In this document: piece by piece, positions 18,520 through 28,290 of the stretch | Position numbering within the stretch: the first letter of the stretch is position 1 | How the letters are laid out: each line of letters begins with the position of its first letter | Assembly (NCBI RefSeq): GCF_024171895.1 | Contig: NZ_JAMTCQ010000012.1 | Location: forward strand, 1-57,827 | Direction of reading: 5' to 3' | Origin: Prauserella halophila | GTDB lineage: Bacteria; Actinomycetota; Actinomycetes; Mycobacteriales; Pseudonocardiaceae | Length of the DNA: 57,827 nt | Program-made: the position numbers and the translations under genes | The notes under the pieces: generated by a model | Told to the model about the DNA's origin: nothing | The model's input: only the letters and a program-made list of their open reading frames with translations | Databases searched by the model: none

Positions 18520-19866
18520 ATGACGAGTCTCCCGGCGATGACCGCGACGGAACTGCGCGCCGCGTACACCTCTGGTGAGGTGAGCCCGGTCGAGGTCACC
18601 GACGCGGTGCTGGCGCGGATCGACGAGCGCGAACCGCAGTTGCGAGCCCTGTACGCCCTCGATCCGGACGCCGCGCGGCAAGCGGCGGCGGCCTCGGAGC
18701 AGCGGTGGCGTGCCGGAACTCCGCTGGGTCCGATCGACGGGATTCCGTTGACGCTCAAGGAGAACATCGCCACGCGCGGGACGCCGAAGCCCATGGGCAC
18801 GGCCGCGACGAGGCTCGAACCCGCGGCGTCCGACGCGCCGGCTGCGGCGCGCGTCCGGGAGTCCGGTGGCGTGCTCCTGGCGAAAACGACGATGCCCGAC
18901 TTCGGCATGGTCACCGCGGGCGTGTCGAGTTTTCACGGGACGACGCGGAATCCGTGGGACCAGGCGTGTTCACCCGGCGGGTCGAGCGCGGGTGCGGGAG
19001 CTGCGGCAGCGGCCGGGTACGGGCCGTTGCACGCCGGTACCGACATCGGCGGGTCGGTCCGCCTGCCCGCGGCGTGGTGCGGCGTCGTCGGGGTCAAGCC
19101 GAGTTTCGGGCGGGTTCCTGTCGATCCGCCGTTCCCGGGGAGGGCGATCGGGCCGATGACGCGGACCGTCGCCGACGCCGCGCTGTTCCTGCGCGTGCTG
19201 TCGCAGCCGGATGCGCGGGACCACATGTCGCTGCCACCGTCGGAATTGGACTGGTCGTGCCCGCCCGTCGAACCGTCGTCCCTGCGGATCGGCCTGCAGC
19301 TCGACCCCGGCGTGGGACTGCCCGTCGAACCGGCCGTCCGCGACGCCGTGTCCGCAGCGGCCCGCCGATTCGAGGCCGCGGGGGCGAGCGTCGAGGTCGT
19401 CGAACCGTGGCTGACGCGGGACATGCTCGACGGGCTCGACCGGTTCTGGCGCACGCGCATTCTCGCCGATCTGACACACCTCGACTCCGGCTCGGTGCTG
19501 CCGTACCTCGTCGACTGGGCACGAGCGGCGGAAGGACTGTCCGCTGTGGACGCGTACCACGGGTTTGCGCAGATGGACGCGATCGCCGTCGCGACCCTGC
19601 GTGCCACCGAGCCGTACGACATCGTGCTCTCGCCGACGTGCCAGGTATCGCCGCAGCCGGTCGATGCAGCCTCGCCCACGGGAGATCCGATGCGCCCGTT
19701 CGAGCACATCACGCTCACGCTGCCGTACAACCTGTCCGGCCAGCCCGCCGTGTCCGTCGATTGTGGACGGACTCCGGACGGCCTGCCCATCGGGCTGCAA
19801 CTCGCGGGCCGCCGCTTCGACGACATCGGCACCCTGCGCGCCGCCGCGACGTTCGAAAACCTCTGA
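18520..19866 (+). CDS. Amidase-signature family hydrolase
   Basis: Amidase of 448 residues that hydrolyses carboxylic amides or small peptides in the cytoplasm. The Ser-cisSer-Lys triad is visible: Lys80 in GIPLTLKEN, the cis-serine near 155 in SPGGSSAGAG and the nucleophile Ser179 in [20 protein letters not shown] lies before the ATG, 4 nt after the importer stop, so it is the last gene of that operon. This suggests the imported compound is an amide or peptide. The family is broad and the substrate cannot be read. Confidence 0.92.
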   Translation: MTSLPAMTATELRAAYTSGEVSPVEVTDAVLARIDEREPQLRALYALDPDAARQAAAASEQRWRAGTPLGPIDGIPLTLKENIATRGTPKPMGTAATRLEPAASDAPAAARVRESGGVLLAKTTMPDFGMVTAGVSSFHGTTRNPWDQACSPGGSSAGAGAAAAAGYGPLHAGTDIGGSVRLPAAWCGVVGVKPSFGRVPVDPPFPGRAIGPMTRTVADAALFLRVLSQPDARDHMSLPPSELDWSCPPVEPSSLRIGLQLDPGVGLPVEPAVRDAVSAAARRFEAAGASVEVVEPWLTRDMLDGLDRFWRTRILADLTHLDSGSVLPYLVDWARAAEGLSAVDAYHGFAQMDAIAVATLRATEPYDIVLSPTCQVSPQPVDAASPTGDPMRPFEHITLTLPYNLSGQPAVSVDCGRTPDGLPIGLQLAGRRFDDIGTLRAAATFENL

Positions 19867-21117
<1,251 letters not shown>

Positions 21118-21129
<12 letters not shown>

Positions 21130-21159
21130 TCAGACGCGCGTGTTCTGCGCCCGCCCGTT
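21118..21159 (+). repeat. Diverged CGTGTTCTGC units at the luciferase-like gene start
   Basis: Two 21-nt units (21118-21138 and 21139-21159) resemble the first unit at 11836: TCCTGCACTCAG then CGTGTTCTGCGCC. A further CGTGTTCTGCG occurs near 21210. They overlap the proposed start of the minus-strand gene, which makes that start less certain. Confidence 0.5.
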
Positions 21160-21445
21160 GCCCGGCCACCACCCCTCAACGACGCGCTGCACGCGGCTGT
21201 GTCCTCCCGCGTGTTCTGCGTTCGGCGTGCCTGTGCCCGCTTGTGCCCCGTTTTCGCTGCGCACTCCCCGTGTGATCACGACGCGTCAACCTGAGCCGCA
21301 CGGGCGGGTGGGGCAACGGAGTCCCGGCAGCGCTGCGGGAGACCCGGCCGAACCCGCCTCCCCGAGATGGGCGGCGGCTGGGAGACGGGAATCCGCAACA
21401 CGGGCCCCGGAGCCCGCAACACGGGCCCCGGAATCCGCAACACGG
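21130..21445. other. Intergenic stretch filled with repeat units
   Basis: Between the luciferase-like start and the CitE-like stop there is no credible gene. The segment holds CGTGTTCTGC-type units near 21139 and 21210 and the inverted 21-bp units at 21393-21445. Confidence 0.6.
21393..21445 (-). repeat. 21-bp CGTGTTG units touching the citE-like stop codon
   Basis: On the minus strand the TAA stop (21448-21446) is followed at once by CCGTGTTGCGG and two complete 21-bp units (21414-21434 and 21393-21413), 19 of 21 positions identical. The orientation is the same relative to the upstream gene as at 19889. Confidence 0.8.
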
Positions 21446-22303
21446 TTACTTCGCGGCGATGGCGTCCGAGAGGTCGAGGATCCGCTGCGCCTCGGTGACG
21501 TGGAGGTTCTCCACCATCCGTCCGTCGACCGTCACCACGGCGTCGCCCTTCGCGCGCGCGGCCTCGAAGGCGTCGATCACCTTGCGGGCGTGGGCGATGG
21601 CCTCGTCGGACGGGGCGAACACCCGGTTGCACGGTTCGATCTGCCCCGGGTGGACGAGGGTTTTGCCGTCGAACCCGAACTGCCGTGCCTGCGTGGCTTC
21701 GGCCTCGAAACCGGCAAGGTCCTGCACGTCGTTGTAGACGCCGTCGAGGATCTGCTTGCCGGCGGCGCGAGCGGCCAGTAGTGACAGTGACAGTCCGGCG
21801 ACGAGCGGTGCGCGGCCCGCAGCCGGTTCGGCGTGCAGCTCCTTCGCCAGGTCGTTCGTGCCGATGACCAGCACCGACAGCCGATCGCTCGCGGCGGCGA
21901 TCTCCTCGGCGTGCAGCATCGCGACGGGTGTTTCGAGCATCGCCCAGATCGTCGTGTGCCCGGGCGCGCCGTTGAGCTCCAGCGCGCGCTCGATGGTCAT
22001 CACGTCGCGCGCGGAGTCGACCTTCGGTACGACGACGGCGGCAGGGCCGGCCTGGGCGGCGGCGCGCAGATCCGCGTCGTGCCACTCGGTGTCGATCCCG
22101 TTGATGCGGATCGCCACCTCGCGCTCACCGTAGTCACCGGACGCGGCCGCCGCGTGCACGCGCTCCCGCGCGGATTCCTTCGCGTCGGGGGAGACGGCGT
22201 CCTCGAGGTCCAGGATCAGCGCGTCCGCGGGCAGCGTCTTCGCCTTGTCGAGCGCCCGCTCGTTCGCGCCGGGCAGGTAGAGAACGGAACGGCGCGGTGC
22301 CAC
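21446..22303 (-). CDS. CitE-like HpcH/HpaI aldolase (CoA-ester lyase)
   Basis: A 285-residue TIM-barrel lyase of the citrate lyase beta family, which cleaves or hydrolyses acyl-CoA esters such as malyl- or citramalyl-CoA using Mg. Motifs: RRSVLYLPGANERAL at the start, ILDLEDAVSP (metal-binding region), VVVPKVDSA, WAMLETPVAM (metal-binding Glu), and GFDGKTLVHPGQIEP near the C-terminus. GGAGG stands before a GTG start. It stands alone with no citrate-lyase alpha/gamma genes, as usual in actinobacteria. Confidence 0.9.
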   Translation of the reverse strand: MAPRRSVLYLPGANERALDKAKTLPADALILDLEDAVSPDAKESARERVHAAAASGDYGEREVAIRINGIDTEWHDADLRAAAQAGPAAVVVPKVDSARDVMTIERALELNGAPGHTTIWAMLETPVAMLHAEEIAAASDRLSVLVIGTNDLAKELHAEPAAGRAPLVAGLSLSLLAARAAGKQILDGVYNDVQDLAGFEAEATQARQFGFDGKTLVHPGQIEPCNRVFAPSDEAIAHARKVIDAFEAARAKGDAVVTVDGRMVENLHVTEAQRILDLSDAIAAK

Positions 22304-23009
22304 GCGCGGACCTCCTTGTCGCTTCGGGGTGTCGGGGGTGCCGGGATCGGGGCATCAGGATGTCGCAGCGTGCATCGGTGTCGTGGTGGCCAGTGTTGCA
22401 GTCGTGCCGCGTTGCAGCCCGTGCCGCAACAGCTCGGTCGTCGCTGCTGGGCCGGCCCGCCGCACGTTCCCCTGTCGCACGTTCGATGCCGCCTGTGTCC
22501 TTCCTGTTGAATCCGGTCGCCGGATGTGCTGCTCTGGAGTCCATCCAGTTCAGCGGTGAGGTCCACCTTCCGTACGGTGGTGGCGAACCGCTCGGCTCCC
22601 GGCCGTCGGAGACGATAACCGCCCGTCGTCGTTCCTGGCTGCGGTGAACGTCACCGGACAGGCCCGGAATGCCCCGAGATCCCCCTTTCAGCCGTACGTC
22701 ACCCATACGGCAGCACTGCCGGGCCGAATTTCCTTCACCGCTCACCGACCGATCACCGACCGCTGAGTGCCGTCGATCGCAGCTACCCCGCGAGGGCGCA
22801 GACGCCGGCCTGTTTCGGTTGCAGTCTGAATCGGCAGCGCTTCGCGGCCCGGGATTCGTCCCGCCTGCGACGAGCTGTACCGGCGCAGGGGCTGGTGAAC
22901 ACCACATGCCCGCGGGGAATCCGGCGGACGGGTGTTCGGAGTAGAGAGCCATCCAACGAGGAGTTCCGCTCACCGGAGCGGGCTCCGGACGAGTACGGGA
23001 GGCAGATCC
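22304..23009. other. 700-nt intergenic region without a recognised gene
   Basis: It lies between two divergent starts (CitE-like at 22303 on minus, unknown protein at 23010 on plus). Open frames here have no family features. Loose CGTTGCAG-type repeats occur at about 22390-22435, and a direct repeat of TCACCGACCG occurs near 22740. Confidence 0.5.
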
Positions 23010-23684
23010 GTGGCGGCGACACCCGGACAGACCGCGATCACGAACGGCACGAACGGCACGAACGGAACGCCTTCGGTGCCGAGCCGGGTGGTCCCGCCTG
23101 TCGAACTGCCCGAGAACGTCGACGCGCTCGCCGCCGACGCGGCCGCAAGCCTCGGCTGGCACGGCGCGGTGCTGCCGCCGCTGACGATGTTCGGCAGGCG
23201 CGTGTACGTCGTGGCGAAGCTGCGCCCCGAGGCACACGCCGAGCGGATCGCCCTCGGTCAGGAGCCCGTCACCGACCGCGCGCAGGTGTCGACGTGGACA
23301 TGGCCGGAGCTGGCCGACACCGCGCCGCCGCCCGCCGTCGACGTCGTGGGCGTGCTCGCGGTGGCGCGGCACTGGCGCACCGGGCTCGCCGCGACCGTGC
23401 CGTTCTCCCGCTACGGCGAGGCGGCGATGGTGCTGCCCCAGTCGATGACGCTCACCCACGACTACGTCGACAACTGCCTCCCGCGGACGCGTACGTACGG
23501 CGTCGCCGTGGTGTCGGCCGATGACGAGGCGCACGTGACGCTCGACGTCGAAAGCCACAGCGACCGCGTTCTGCTGGGCCGTGACCCCGTGTGGCGCTGG
23601 GTCAACGAGGTCGTCTACGAGCGGTTGATCGCCATGGAGGACGCGAGTGCCGCGCCGGCGGAGGAATCCTCCCAGCACGCGTAG
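23010..23684 (+). CDS. Unknown actinobacterial protein with N-terminal Asn-Gly-Thr repeats
   Basis: Read from GTG at 23010 (GGGAGG 7 nt before) it has 224 residues. The N-terminus has four Thr-Asn-Gly-Thr-type units encoded by a 9-bp DNA repeat. The rest is a soluble mixed alpha/beta domain without membrane segments: LGWHGAVLPPLTMFGRRVYVVAKLRPEA-like core, TWTWPELADT, and TLTHDYVDNCLPRTRTYG. No catalytic motif is recognised. The stop codon is the first of a series of in-frame TAGs created by an 18-bp repeat. Confidence 0.7.
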   Translation: MAATPGQTAITNGTNGTNGTPSVPSRVVPPVELPENVDALAADAAASLGWHGAVLPPLTMFGRRVYVVAKLRPEAHAERIALGQEPVTDRAQVSTWTWPELADTAPPPAVDVVGVLAVARHWRTGLAATVPFSRYGEAAMVLPQSMTLTHDYVDNCLPRTRTYGVAVVSADDEAHVTLDVESHSDRVLLGRDPVWRWVNEVVYERLIAMEDASAAPAEESSQHA

Positions 23685-23770
23685 TCCTCCCAGTACGCGT
23701 AGAGTCCTTCCCGGCACGCGTAGTCCTCCCGGCACGCGTAGTCCTCCCGGCACGCATAGTCCCTCCCGGC
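23667..23770 (+). repeat. 18-bp tandem repeat carrying the stop codon (five in-frame TAGs)
   Basis: Units of 18 nt (TCCTCCCGGCACGCGTAG type) start at 23667, 23685, 23724 and 23742, with a 21-nt variant at 23703 and a partial unit at 23760. The first encodes the last five residues and stop of the gene. All unit lengths are multiples of three, so TAG recurs in frame at 23682, 23700, 23721, 23739 and 23757. Confidence 0.92.
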
Positions 23771-23847
23771 GCGGGGCCTGCCTCACCGTCTCCCTCGGTC
23801 GGGACGCTTCGCGACGCTGTCCGGGACGTCGTCTCCCCATCGACCAC

Positions 23848-23853
23848 TAGGAT
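23848..23853 (+). promoter_or_regulatory. -10-like hexamer before the NAD(P)-binding protein gene
   Basis: TAGGAT ends 6 nt before ATG at 23860, a leaderless arrangement. The nearby GAGG is only 2 nt from the ATG. Confidence 0.45.
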
Positions 23854-23859
23854 CGAGGC

Positions 23860-24513
23860 ATGCGCGTAGTCATCGCCGGTGGGCACGGAAAGATCGCCCG
23901 TCCCCTCGAACAACGCCTCGCCGCGAACGGCGACGAGGCCGTCGGGATCATCCGCAACCCGGACCATGCCGACGACCTGCGAGCCGTGAGTGCCGAACCG
24001 GCCGTGCTGGACCTCGAGAACGCCACGGTCGACGAGGTGGCCGCCGTACTCGACGGTGCCGATGCGGCCGTGTTCGCCGCGGGCGCGGGCCCCGGCAGTG
24101 GCATGCCGCGGAAGGAAACCGTCGACCGGGGTGCCGCGGTGCTGTTCGCCGACGCGGCCGAGCGCGCGGGTGTCCGGCGGTTCGTGCAGGTCAGCGCCAT
24201 GGGGGCGGACGGTCCGTTCGACGAGGACGTCCTCGGTGAGGTCTTCGCCGCCTATCTGCGTGCGAAGGGCGCCGCCGAGGAGGACCTGCGGCGGCGCGAT
24301 TTGGACTGGACCGTCCTGCGCCCGAGTCGGCTCACCGACGAACCTGCGACGGGCAGGGTGCAGCTCGGTGACAGTGCGCCCCGCGGCGACATTCCGCGTG
24401 ACGACGTCGCGGCCGTGCTCGCCGCGCTACTCGGCGGCGAGCACGGGTTCGGGCGCACGCTCGAGTTGACTGCGGGCAGCACGCCGGTGGCCGAAGCCGT
24501 CAACCGGCTTTGA
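23860..24513 (+). CDS. NAD(P)-binding SDR-like protein (atypical extended type)
   Basis: A 217-residue Rossmann-fold protein of the NAD(P)H-binding/NmrA-like group. The N-terminus VVIAGGHGKIARPL gives GGxGxxA for the cofactor phosphate. It also has DGADAAVFAAGAG, RRFVQVSAMGADG and LDWTVLRPSRLTD. The catalytic Tyr-x3-Lys of classical SDRs appears as YLRAKGAAE. Similar proteins act as reductases or redox sensors; the role is unknown. Its 3' end overlaps the convergent oxidase gene by 14 nt. Confidence 0.85.
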   Translation: MRVVIAGGHGKIARPLEQRLAANGDEAVGIIRNPDHADDLRAVSAEPAVLDLENATVDEVAAVLDGADAAVFAAGAGPGSGMPRKETVDRGAAVLFADAAERAGVRRFVQVSAMGADGPFDEDVLGEVFAAYLRAKGAAEEDLRRRDLDWTVLRPSRLTDEPATGRVQLGDSAPRGDIPRDDVAAVLAALLGGEHGFGRTLELTAGSTPVAEAVNRL

Positions 24514-25807
24514 CCGGACCGAGGACCCGGTCGAGGTAACCGTTGCGGAACACGCCTGCCGGATCCGCGTCGGCCGCCACACGCACGAAGTCGTCGAATC
24601 GGGGGTAGCGCTCCCGCAGTGTCGCCGCGTCGAGGGTGTGCAGCTTGCCCCAGTGCGGCCGTCCGCCGACCGCGCCGGCGATCGCGGCGAAGGCCAGGAA
24701 GTACTCCCGATACGGCATGCCGATGTACTGGTGGATTGCCACGTAGGCGGTGTCGCGGCCGTAGGCGGTCGAGAGCCACACGTCGTCGGTCGCCGCGACG
24801 CGCACCTCGGCGGGAAAGGCCACCGGGGTCTCCAGTCTCGGCACGAGCGTCCGCAGTTCCCGCAGCACGTCGCCCACCGCCTCGCGCGGAATCGCCCACT
24901 CCGACTCGACGAACCGCACTGACCGCTGCGTGGCGAACACTCGGTGGGAGACGTCGCGGTAGGAGCGCGTCGACAACGCCGACGACGACAGCCTGCCCAG
25001 CGTCGGCACCAGGGCCGGGACGGCACGGCCGAGGCGGCACAGGGTGCCGAATGCCGCGTTCTCGGTGACCGTGTAGTCGACGAACTCGCGCAGTTTCGAC
25101 AGCGGTTCGGCAGGCCCCGGTACCCGGTTGTTGCGTTTGACGAGCGCGTTGCGGCCGTAAGGGAACCAGTAGAACTCGAAGTGGTCGTTGTCGTCGGCGT
25201 AGTCGTCGAACGCGTCGAGTACACCGTCGAGTGGTTCGGGTCCTTCGCGGGCGTCGAGTAGGTACGCCGGTTCGCATTGCAACGTCACGGTGGTGATCAC
25301 ACCGAGCGCGCCGAGGCCGACGCGGGCCGCGTCGAACAGTTCGGGGAGCTCGGTCTCCGAGCACGTGACGACGGAGCCGTCCGCCAGCACGAGTTCCAGC
25401 GCTCGGACCTGGGTCGCCAGGCCGCCGAAGCGGGCGCCCGTGCCGTGAGTCCCCGTCGAAATGGCGCCCGCAATCGTTTGCGCATCGATGTCGCCGAGGT
25501 TCGTCATCGCCAGGCCCACACGCGCGAGCTCGGCGTTCAATCGTTGCAGCGTCGTGCCGGATCGTGCCGTGACCAGTCCGGTGTCGCGGTCGGCGTCGAG
25601 TACGCCCGCCCATTCTGTGAGGTCGAGCGCGACGGAATCGGTTGCGGCGACCCCCGTGAACGAATGGCCGCTGCCGAGCGGGCGCACCCGCATGCCCGTG
25701 TCGACTGCCTGGCGGACGGCCGCGGTGATCTCGTCGAGATTCCGCGGGCGGTGCCGTCGTTGCGGACTCGCCGTGGCGGTGCCGGCCCAGTTCGTCCACG
25801 TCGTCAC
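24500..25807 (-). CDS. FAD-linked sugar-lactone oxidase (D-arabinono-1,4-lactone oxidase type)
   Basis: A 435-residue VAO-family flavoenzyme. The FAD domain (about 15-180) has VRPLGSGHSFTGVA, TNLGDIDAQTIAGAISTGTHG and GLGALGVITTVTL. The C-terminal ALO domain ends in HWGKLHTL (the conserved His-Trp-Gly-Lys) and VFRNGYLDRVLG. Members oxidise aldonolactones or alditols with oxygen as acceptor. It is divergent from the racemase-like gene at 25890, with 82 nt between them, a pairing common in actinobacteria. Confidence 0.9.
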   Translation of the reverse strand: MTTWTNWAGTATASPQRRHRPRNLDEITAAVRQAVDTGMRVRPLGSGHSFTGVAATDSVALDLTEWAGVLDADRDTGLVTARSGTTLQRLNAELARVGLAMTNLGDIDAQTIAGAISTGTHGTGARFGGLATQVRALELVLADGSVVTCSETELPELFDAARVGLGALGVITTVTLQCEPAYLLDAREGPEPLDGVLDAFDDYADDNDHFEFYWFPYGRNALVKRNNRVPGPAEPLSKLREFVDYTVTENAAFGTLCRLGRAVPALVPTLGRLSSSALSTRSYRDVSHRVFATQRSVRFVESEWAIPREAVGDVLRELRTLVPRLETPVAFPAEVRVAATDDVWLSTAYGRDTAYVAIHQYIGMPYREYFLAFAAIAGAVGGRPHWGKLHTLDAATLRERYPRFDDFVRVAADADPAGVFRNGYLDRVLGPVKAG

Positions 25808-25876
25808 GTGATCACCTGCTTGCGTGAGAGGTCGACAGAATATGTGAATACATTTCGCGTTTCAAGCTGTCTGGCG

Positions 25877-25882
25877 TACGGT
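25877..25882 (+). promoter_or_regulatory. -10-like hexamer before the racemase-fold gene
   Basis: TACGGT ends 7 nt before GTG at 25890. The divergent 82-nt region also holds the AT-rich segment ATATGTGAATACAT (25840-25853), a possible operator with imperfect symmetry. Confidence 0.4.
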
Positions 25883-25889
25883 AGTAGCC

Positions 25890-27104
25890 GTGAGCACCGT
25901 GAACGCTGCAGCGTACGACGCCGCGACCCAGGATCTCGACCCACCTTTGGCGGTCGTTGATCTTGACGCGTTCGACGCCAACGCGCGTGACCTCACGCGA
26001 CGTGCCGGCGGCGTGCCGATCCGCGTGGCCAGCAAGTCCGTGCGCTGCAGGGCGTTGCTGGAGCGCACGCTCACGATCCCCGGTTACGCCGGTCTGCTGT
26101 GCTACTCGCTGCCCGAGGCGCTGTGGCTGTATCGCTGTGGCGTGAGCAGCGACCTCGTGGTGGCCTACCCGACCGTCGATCACGCTGCCCTGCGCACCCT
26201 GGCCACCGACGATGCGGCCCGCGCCGCCATCACGATCATGGTCGACTCGACGGAACACCTCGATGCGATCGACGCCGCGCTCGGCGCCGGGGGCCGGGGT
26301 GCAGACGGCTGGGGTGCTCATCCCGAGTTTCGCGTCGCCCTCGACCTCGACGCCTCGTGGCGCCCCGTCCCGCGACTCCACGTCGGGACGCGCCGTTCGC
26401 CGGTGTTCCGCCCCCGCTCGGCGCAGCAGCTCGCGTCGCGGATCGCCGAACGCCGCGGGTTCCGCCTGGTCGGCATGATGGCGTACGAGGGACAGATCGC
26501 GGGCGTTCCCGACGGCGGCCGCGGCCTCGAAGCGCGCATCGTGCGGTGGGTGCAACGCCGTTCGGCCGCCGAGCTCGCGCAGCGCCGAGGGGAGGCGGTC
26601 GCCGCGGTGCGTCGTGTCGCCGACCTGGAGTTCGTCAACGGCGGCGGCACCGGCAGTATCGAATCCACCGCCGCCGACCCGTCGGTCACGGAACTCGCCG
26701 CGGGATCCGGCTTGCTGGGGCCGGGGCTGTTCGACTCCTACACGCGGTTCAGCCCCGCGCCCGCAGCGTTGTTCGCGCTGCCCGTCGTGCGCAGGCCTGC
26801 GCGGGACATCGTCACCGTGTTCGCGGGTGGCTACGTCGCGTCCGGGAAGGCGGCACCGTCGCGGCTGCCTGCGCCCGTGGCGCCTGCCGGGTTGCGGCTG
26901 CTCGGTGTCGAAGGTGCCGGTGAGGTGCAGACACCGGTGACAGGCACGGCTGCGCGGGATCTCGGGCCGGGAGACCGCGTGTGGTTCAGGCACGCCAAGG
27001 CGGGCGAGCTCGCCGAACGCTTCCCGGAGTACCACCTGGTCCGCGGCTCGCGGATCGAGCGCACGGCTCCCACCTACCGCGGCGAGGCGAAGTCCTTCGG
27101 CTGA
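25890..27104 (+). CDS. PLP-dependent alanine-racemase-fold protein (amino acid deaminase/aldolase)
   Basis: A 404-residue fold-type III PLP enzyme. The N-terminal barrel has LAVVDLDAFDANARDL and RVASKSVRCRALLE, where the lysine in ASKS is the likely Schiff base. GMMAYEGQIAGV and the FVNGGGTGS stretch (cofactor phosphate) follow. The C-terminal beta domain with GDRVWFRHAKAGELAERFPEY resembles D-threonine aldolase and D-serine dehydratase-like proteins. The substrate is probably a D-amino acid, not determined. It is transcribed divergently from the FAD oxidase. Confidence 0.88.
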   Translation: MSTVNAAAYDAATQDLDPPLAVVDLDAFDANARDLTRRAGGVPIRVASKSVRCRALLERTLTIPGYAGLLCYSLPEALWLYRCGVSSDLVVAYPTVDHAALRTLATDDAARAAITIMVDSTEHLDAIDAALGAGGRGADGWGAHPEFRVALDLDASWRPVPRLHVGTRRSPVFRPRSAQQLASRIAERRGFRLVGMMAYEGQIAGVPDGGRGLEARIVRWVQRRSAAELAQRRGEAVAAVRRVADLEFVNGGGTGSIESTAADPSVTELAAGSGLLGPGLFDSYTRFSPAPAALFALPVVRRPARDIVTVFAGGYVASGKAAPSRLPAPVAPAGLRLLGVEGAGEVQTPVTGTAARDLGPGDRVWFRHAKAGELAERFPEYHLVRGSRIERTAPTYRGEAKSFG

Positions 27105-27154
27105 CGCGTTGCACTTCCGCAACACCGCGCGGCCGCGTTGCAGTTGTGGGGGAG

Positions 27155-27781
27155 TCAGTCGCCGAAGCGGCTCGCCAGGTAGGTCTTGATGAGGGCTTTG
27201 GTCTCGGCGACGACCCGCGGATCACCCTCGGGGTCGGTGCGGAATGCGAGTTTCAGCAACGAGTCGGCCGCTTCGACTGCGATGGATATCGGCAGGTTCA
27301 CCTCGTCGCGGGCGAGCTGAACGTGGTTCGCGACGAGGCCGGCCAGCGAGTCGGTGATGACGCCGTTGTTGGTGCGTTCCTCGTCGAGGAGTTGCACGTC
27401 GACGGCGTCGCCGAAGTGCACTCGCGCAAAGCCCGGTACTTCGCGGTGCATCTGCAGATAGATGTCGAGCAGGGAGTCGACGATCTCCCACCAGCTCTGG
27501 TGGTCGACGCCGCGGAACCGTTCGTCGACGGCACCGAGGAACCGTTCGAGGTTCCGGTGGGTCAGTGCCTGCACGATCGCGCGTTTGTCGGGGAAGAACT
27601 GGTAGAGGGACCCGACCGCTACGCCCGAGCGTTTGGCGACGAGCGTCGTGGTGAGCGCGTCATACCCTTCTTCGGCCAGCAGTTCGGCCGCGGCATCGAG
27701 CATGCGCTCGACCCGCTTGGCGCTGCGTTCCTGGACGGGTTTGCGACGTAGTGGTGGCAAGTCGGTACGGCTCTCAGACAC
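27155..27781 (-). CDS. TetR-family transcriptional regulator
   Basis: A 208-residue repressor-type protein. The helix-turn-helix at about residues 20-65 reads LTTTLVAKRSGVAVGSLYQFF, followed by DKRAIVQAL, standard for TetR. The C-terminal ligand domain is all-alpha. GTG at 27781 is chosen because GAGGGAG lies about 6 nt before it; a GTG at 27796 would begin inside that site. The targets are unknown; it is convergent with the racemase-like gene. Confidence 0.9.
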   Translation of the reverse strand: MSESRTDLPPLRRKPVQERSAKRVERMLDAAAELLAEEGYDALTTTLVAKRSGVAVGSLYQFFPDKRAIVQALTHRNLERFLGAVDERFRGVDHQSWWEIVDSLLDIYLQMHREVPGFARVHFGDAVDVQLLDEERTNNGVITDSLAGLVANHVQLARDEVNLPISIAVEAADSLLKLAFRTDPEGDPRVVAETKALIKTYLASRFGD

Positions 27782-28290
27782 GTGGTGCTCCCTCACTCTG
27801 TGTAGGGAACTCTAACGCGCAGGTGATGCATCCACGGTCGAGTGATCGCTGTGCCGGATGGCAACGGGCGGCGCGCTGCACGCCGGAGCTGCATACCGGA
27901 GCAGGATTCCGGACTTGTGGGTTCCGTACTTGTGGGACCGCGGGCCGGTGCCGGTCGGGGGGAGGGGAATCTTCGGCACCGGCCCGCGGGGATCGGGGCC
28001 CTTGCGTAGGCGGGGATCTACTGCGGGCTATCACCGCGGCCGGGGGTCTCATCCATCCGGGTCAATCGGATGCTGATCCGCGGGAATTCCTTGTGAACTT
28101 GTTAACGCACTGTCACTGCCCCAACCTAACTGCGGATCACCGTCTCCGGTAGCAAACGAAAGACGGTTCTTCCGATTAATCAAGCTGGCTGGCGTGTTGG
28201 AAGCCGGCAGCCGACTCGTCTCGCTCGGGGGTACGAACGAGCCGGCCGCCGGCCGGGACGGGCAGCAACCCGTCGCCTGTTCGCATGCCG
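27782..28290. other. Intergenic region with a long perfect hairpin
   Basis: A 509-nt gap upstream of tetR and downstream of the small protein at 28291. It contains the 16-bp inverted repeat at 27938-27989 and short direct repeats (TTCCGGACTTGTGGG and TTCCGTACTTGTGGG at 27907-27936). No gene is supported. Confidence 0.55.
27938..27989. repeat. Perfect 16-bp inverted repeat
   Basis: CCGCGGGCCGGTGCCG (27938-27953) is exactly complementary to CGGCACCGGCCCGCGG (27974-27989) around a purine-rich 20-nt loop. No T-run follows, so it could be a factor-dependent terminator for the 28291 gene, an operator, or a REP-like element. Confidence 0.85.

Noticed and set aside
22134-23840. Minus-strand frame of 568 codons
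   Set aside because: Runs through the CitE-like start, the intergenic region and antisense to the 23010 gene; no coherent domain.
25838-25856. Possible operator palindrome ATGTgaatACAT between the divergent oxidase and racemase-like genes
   Set aside because: Only 4-bp arms; too weak to call a site, so mentioned only with the promoter entry.
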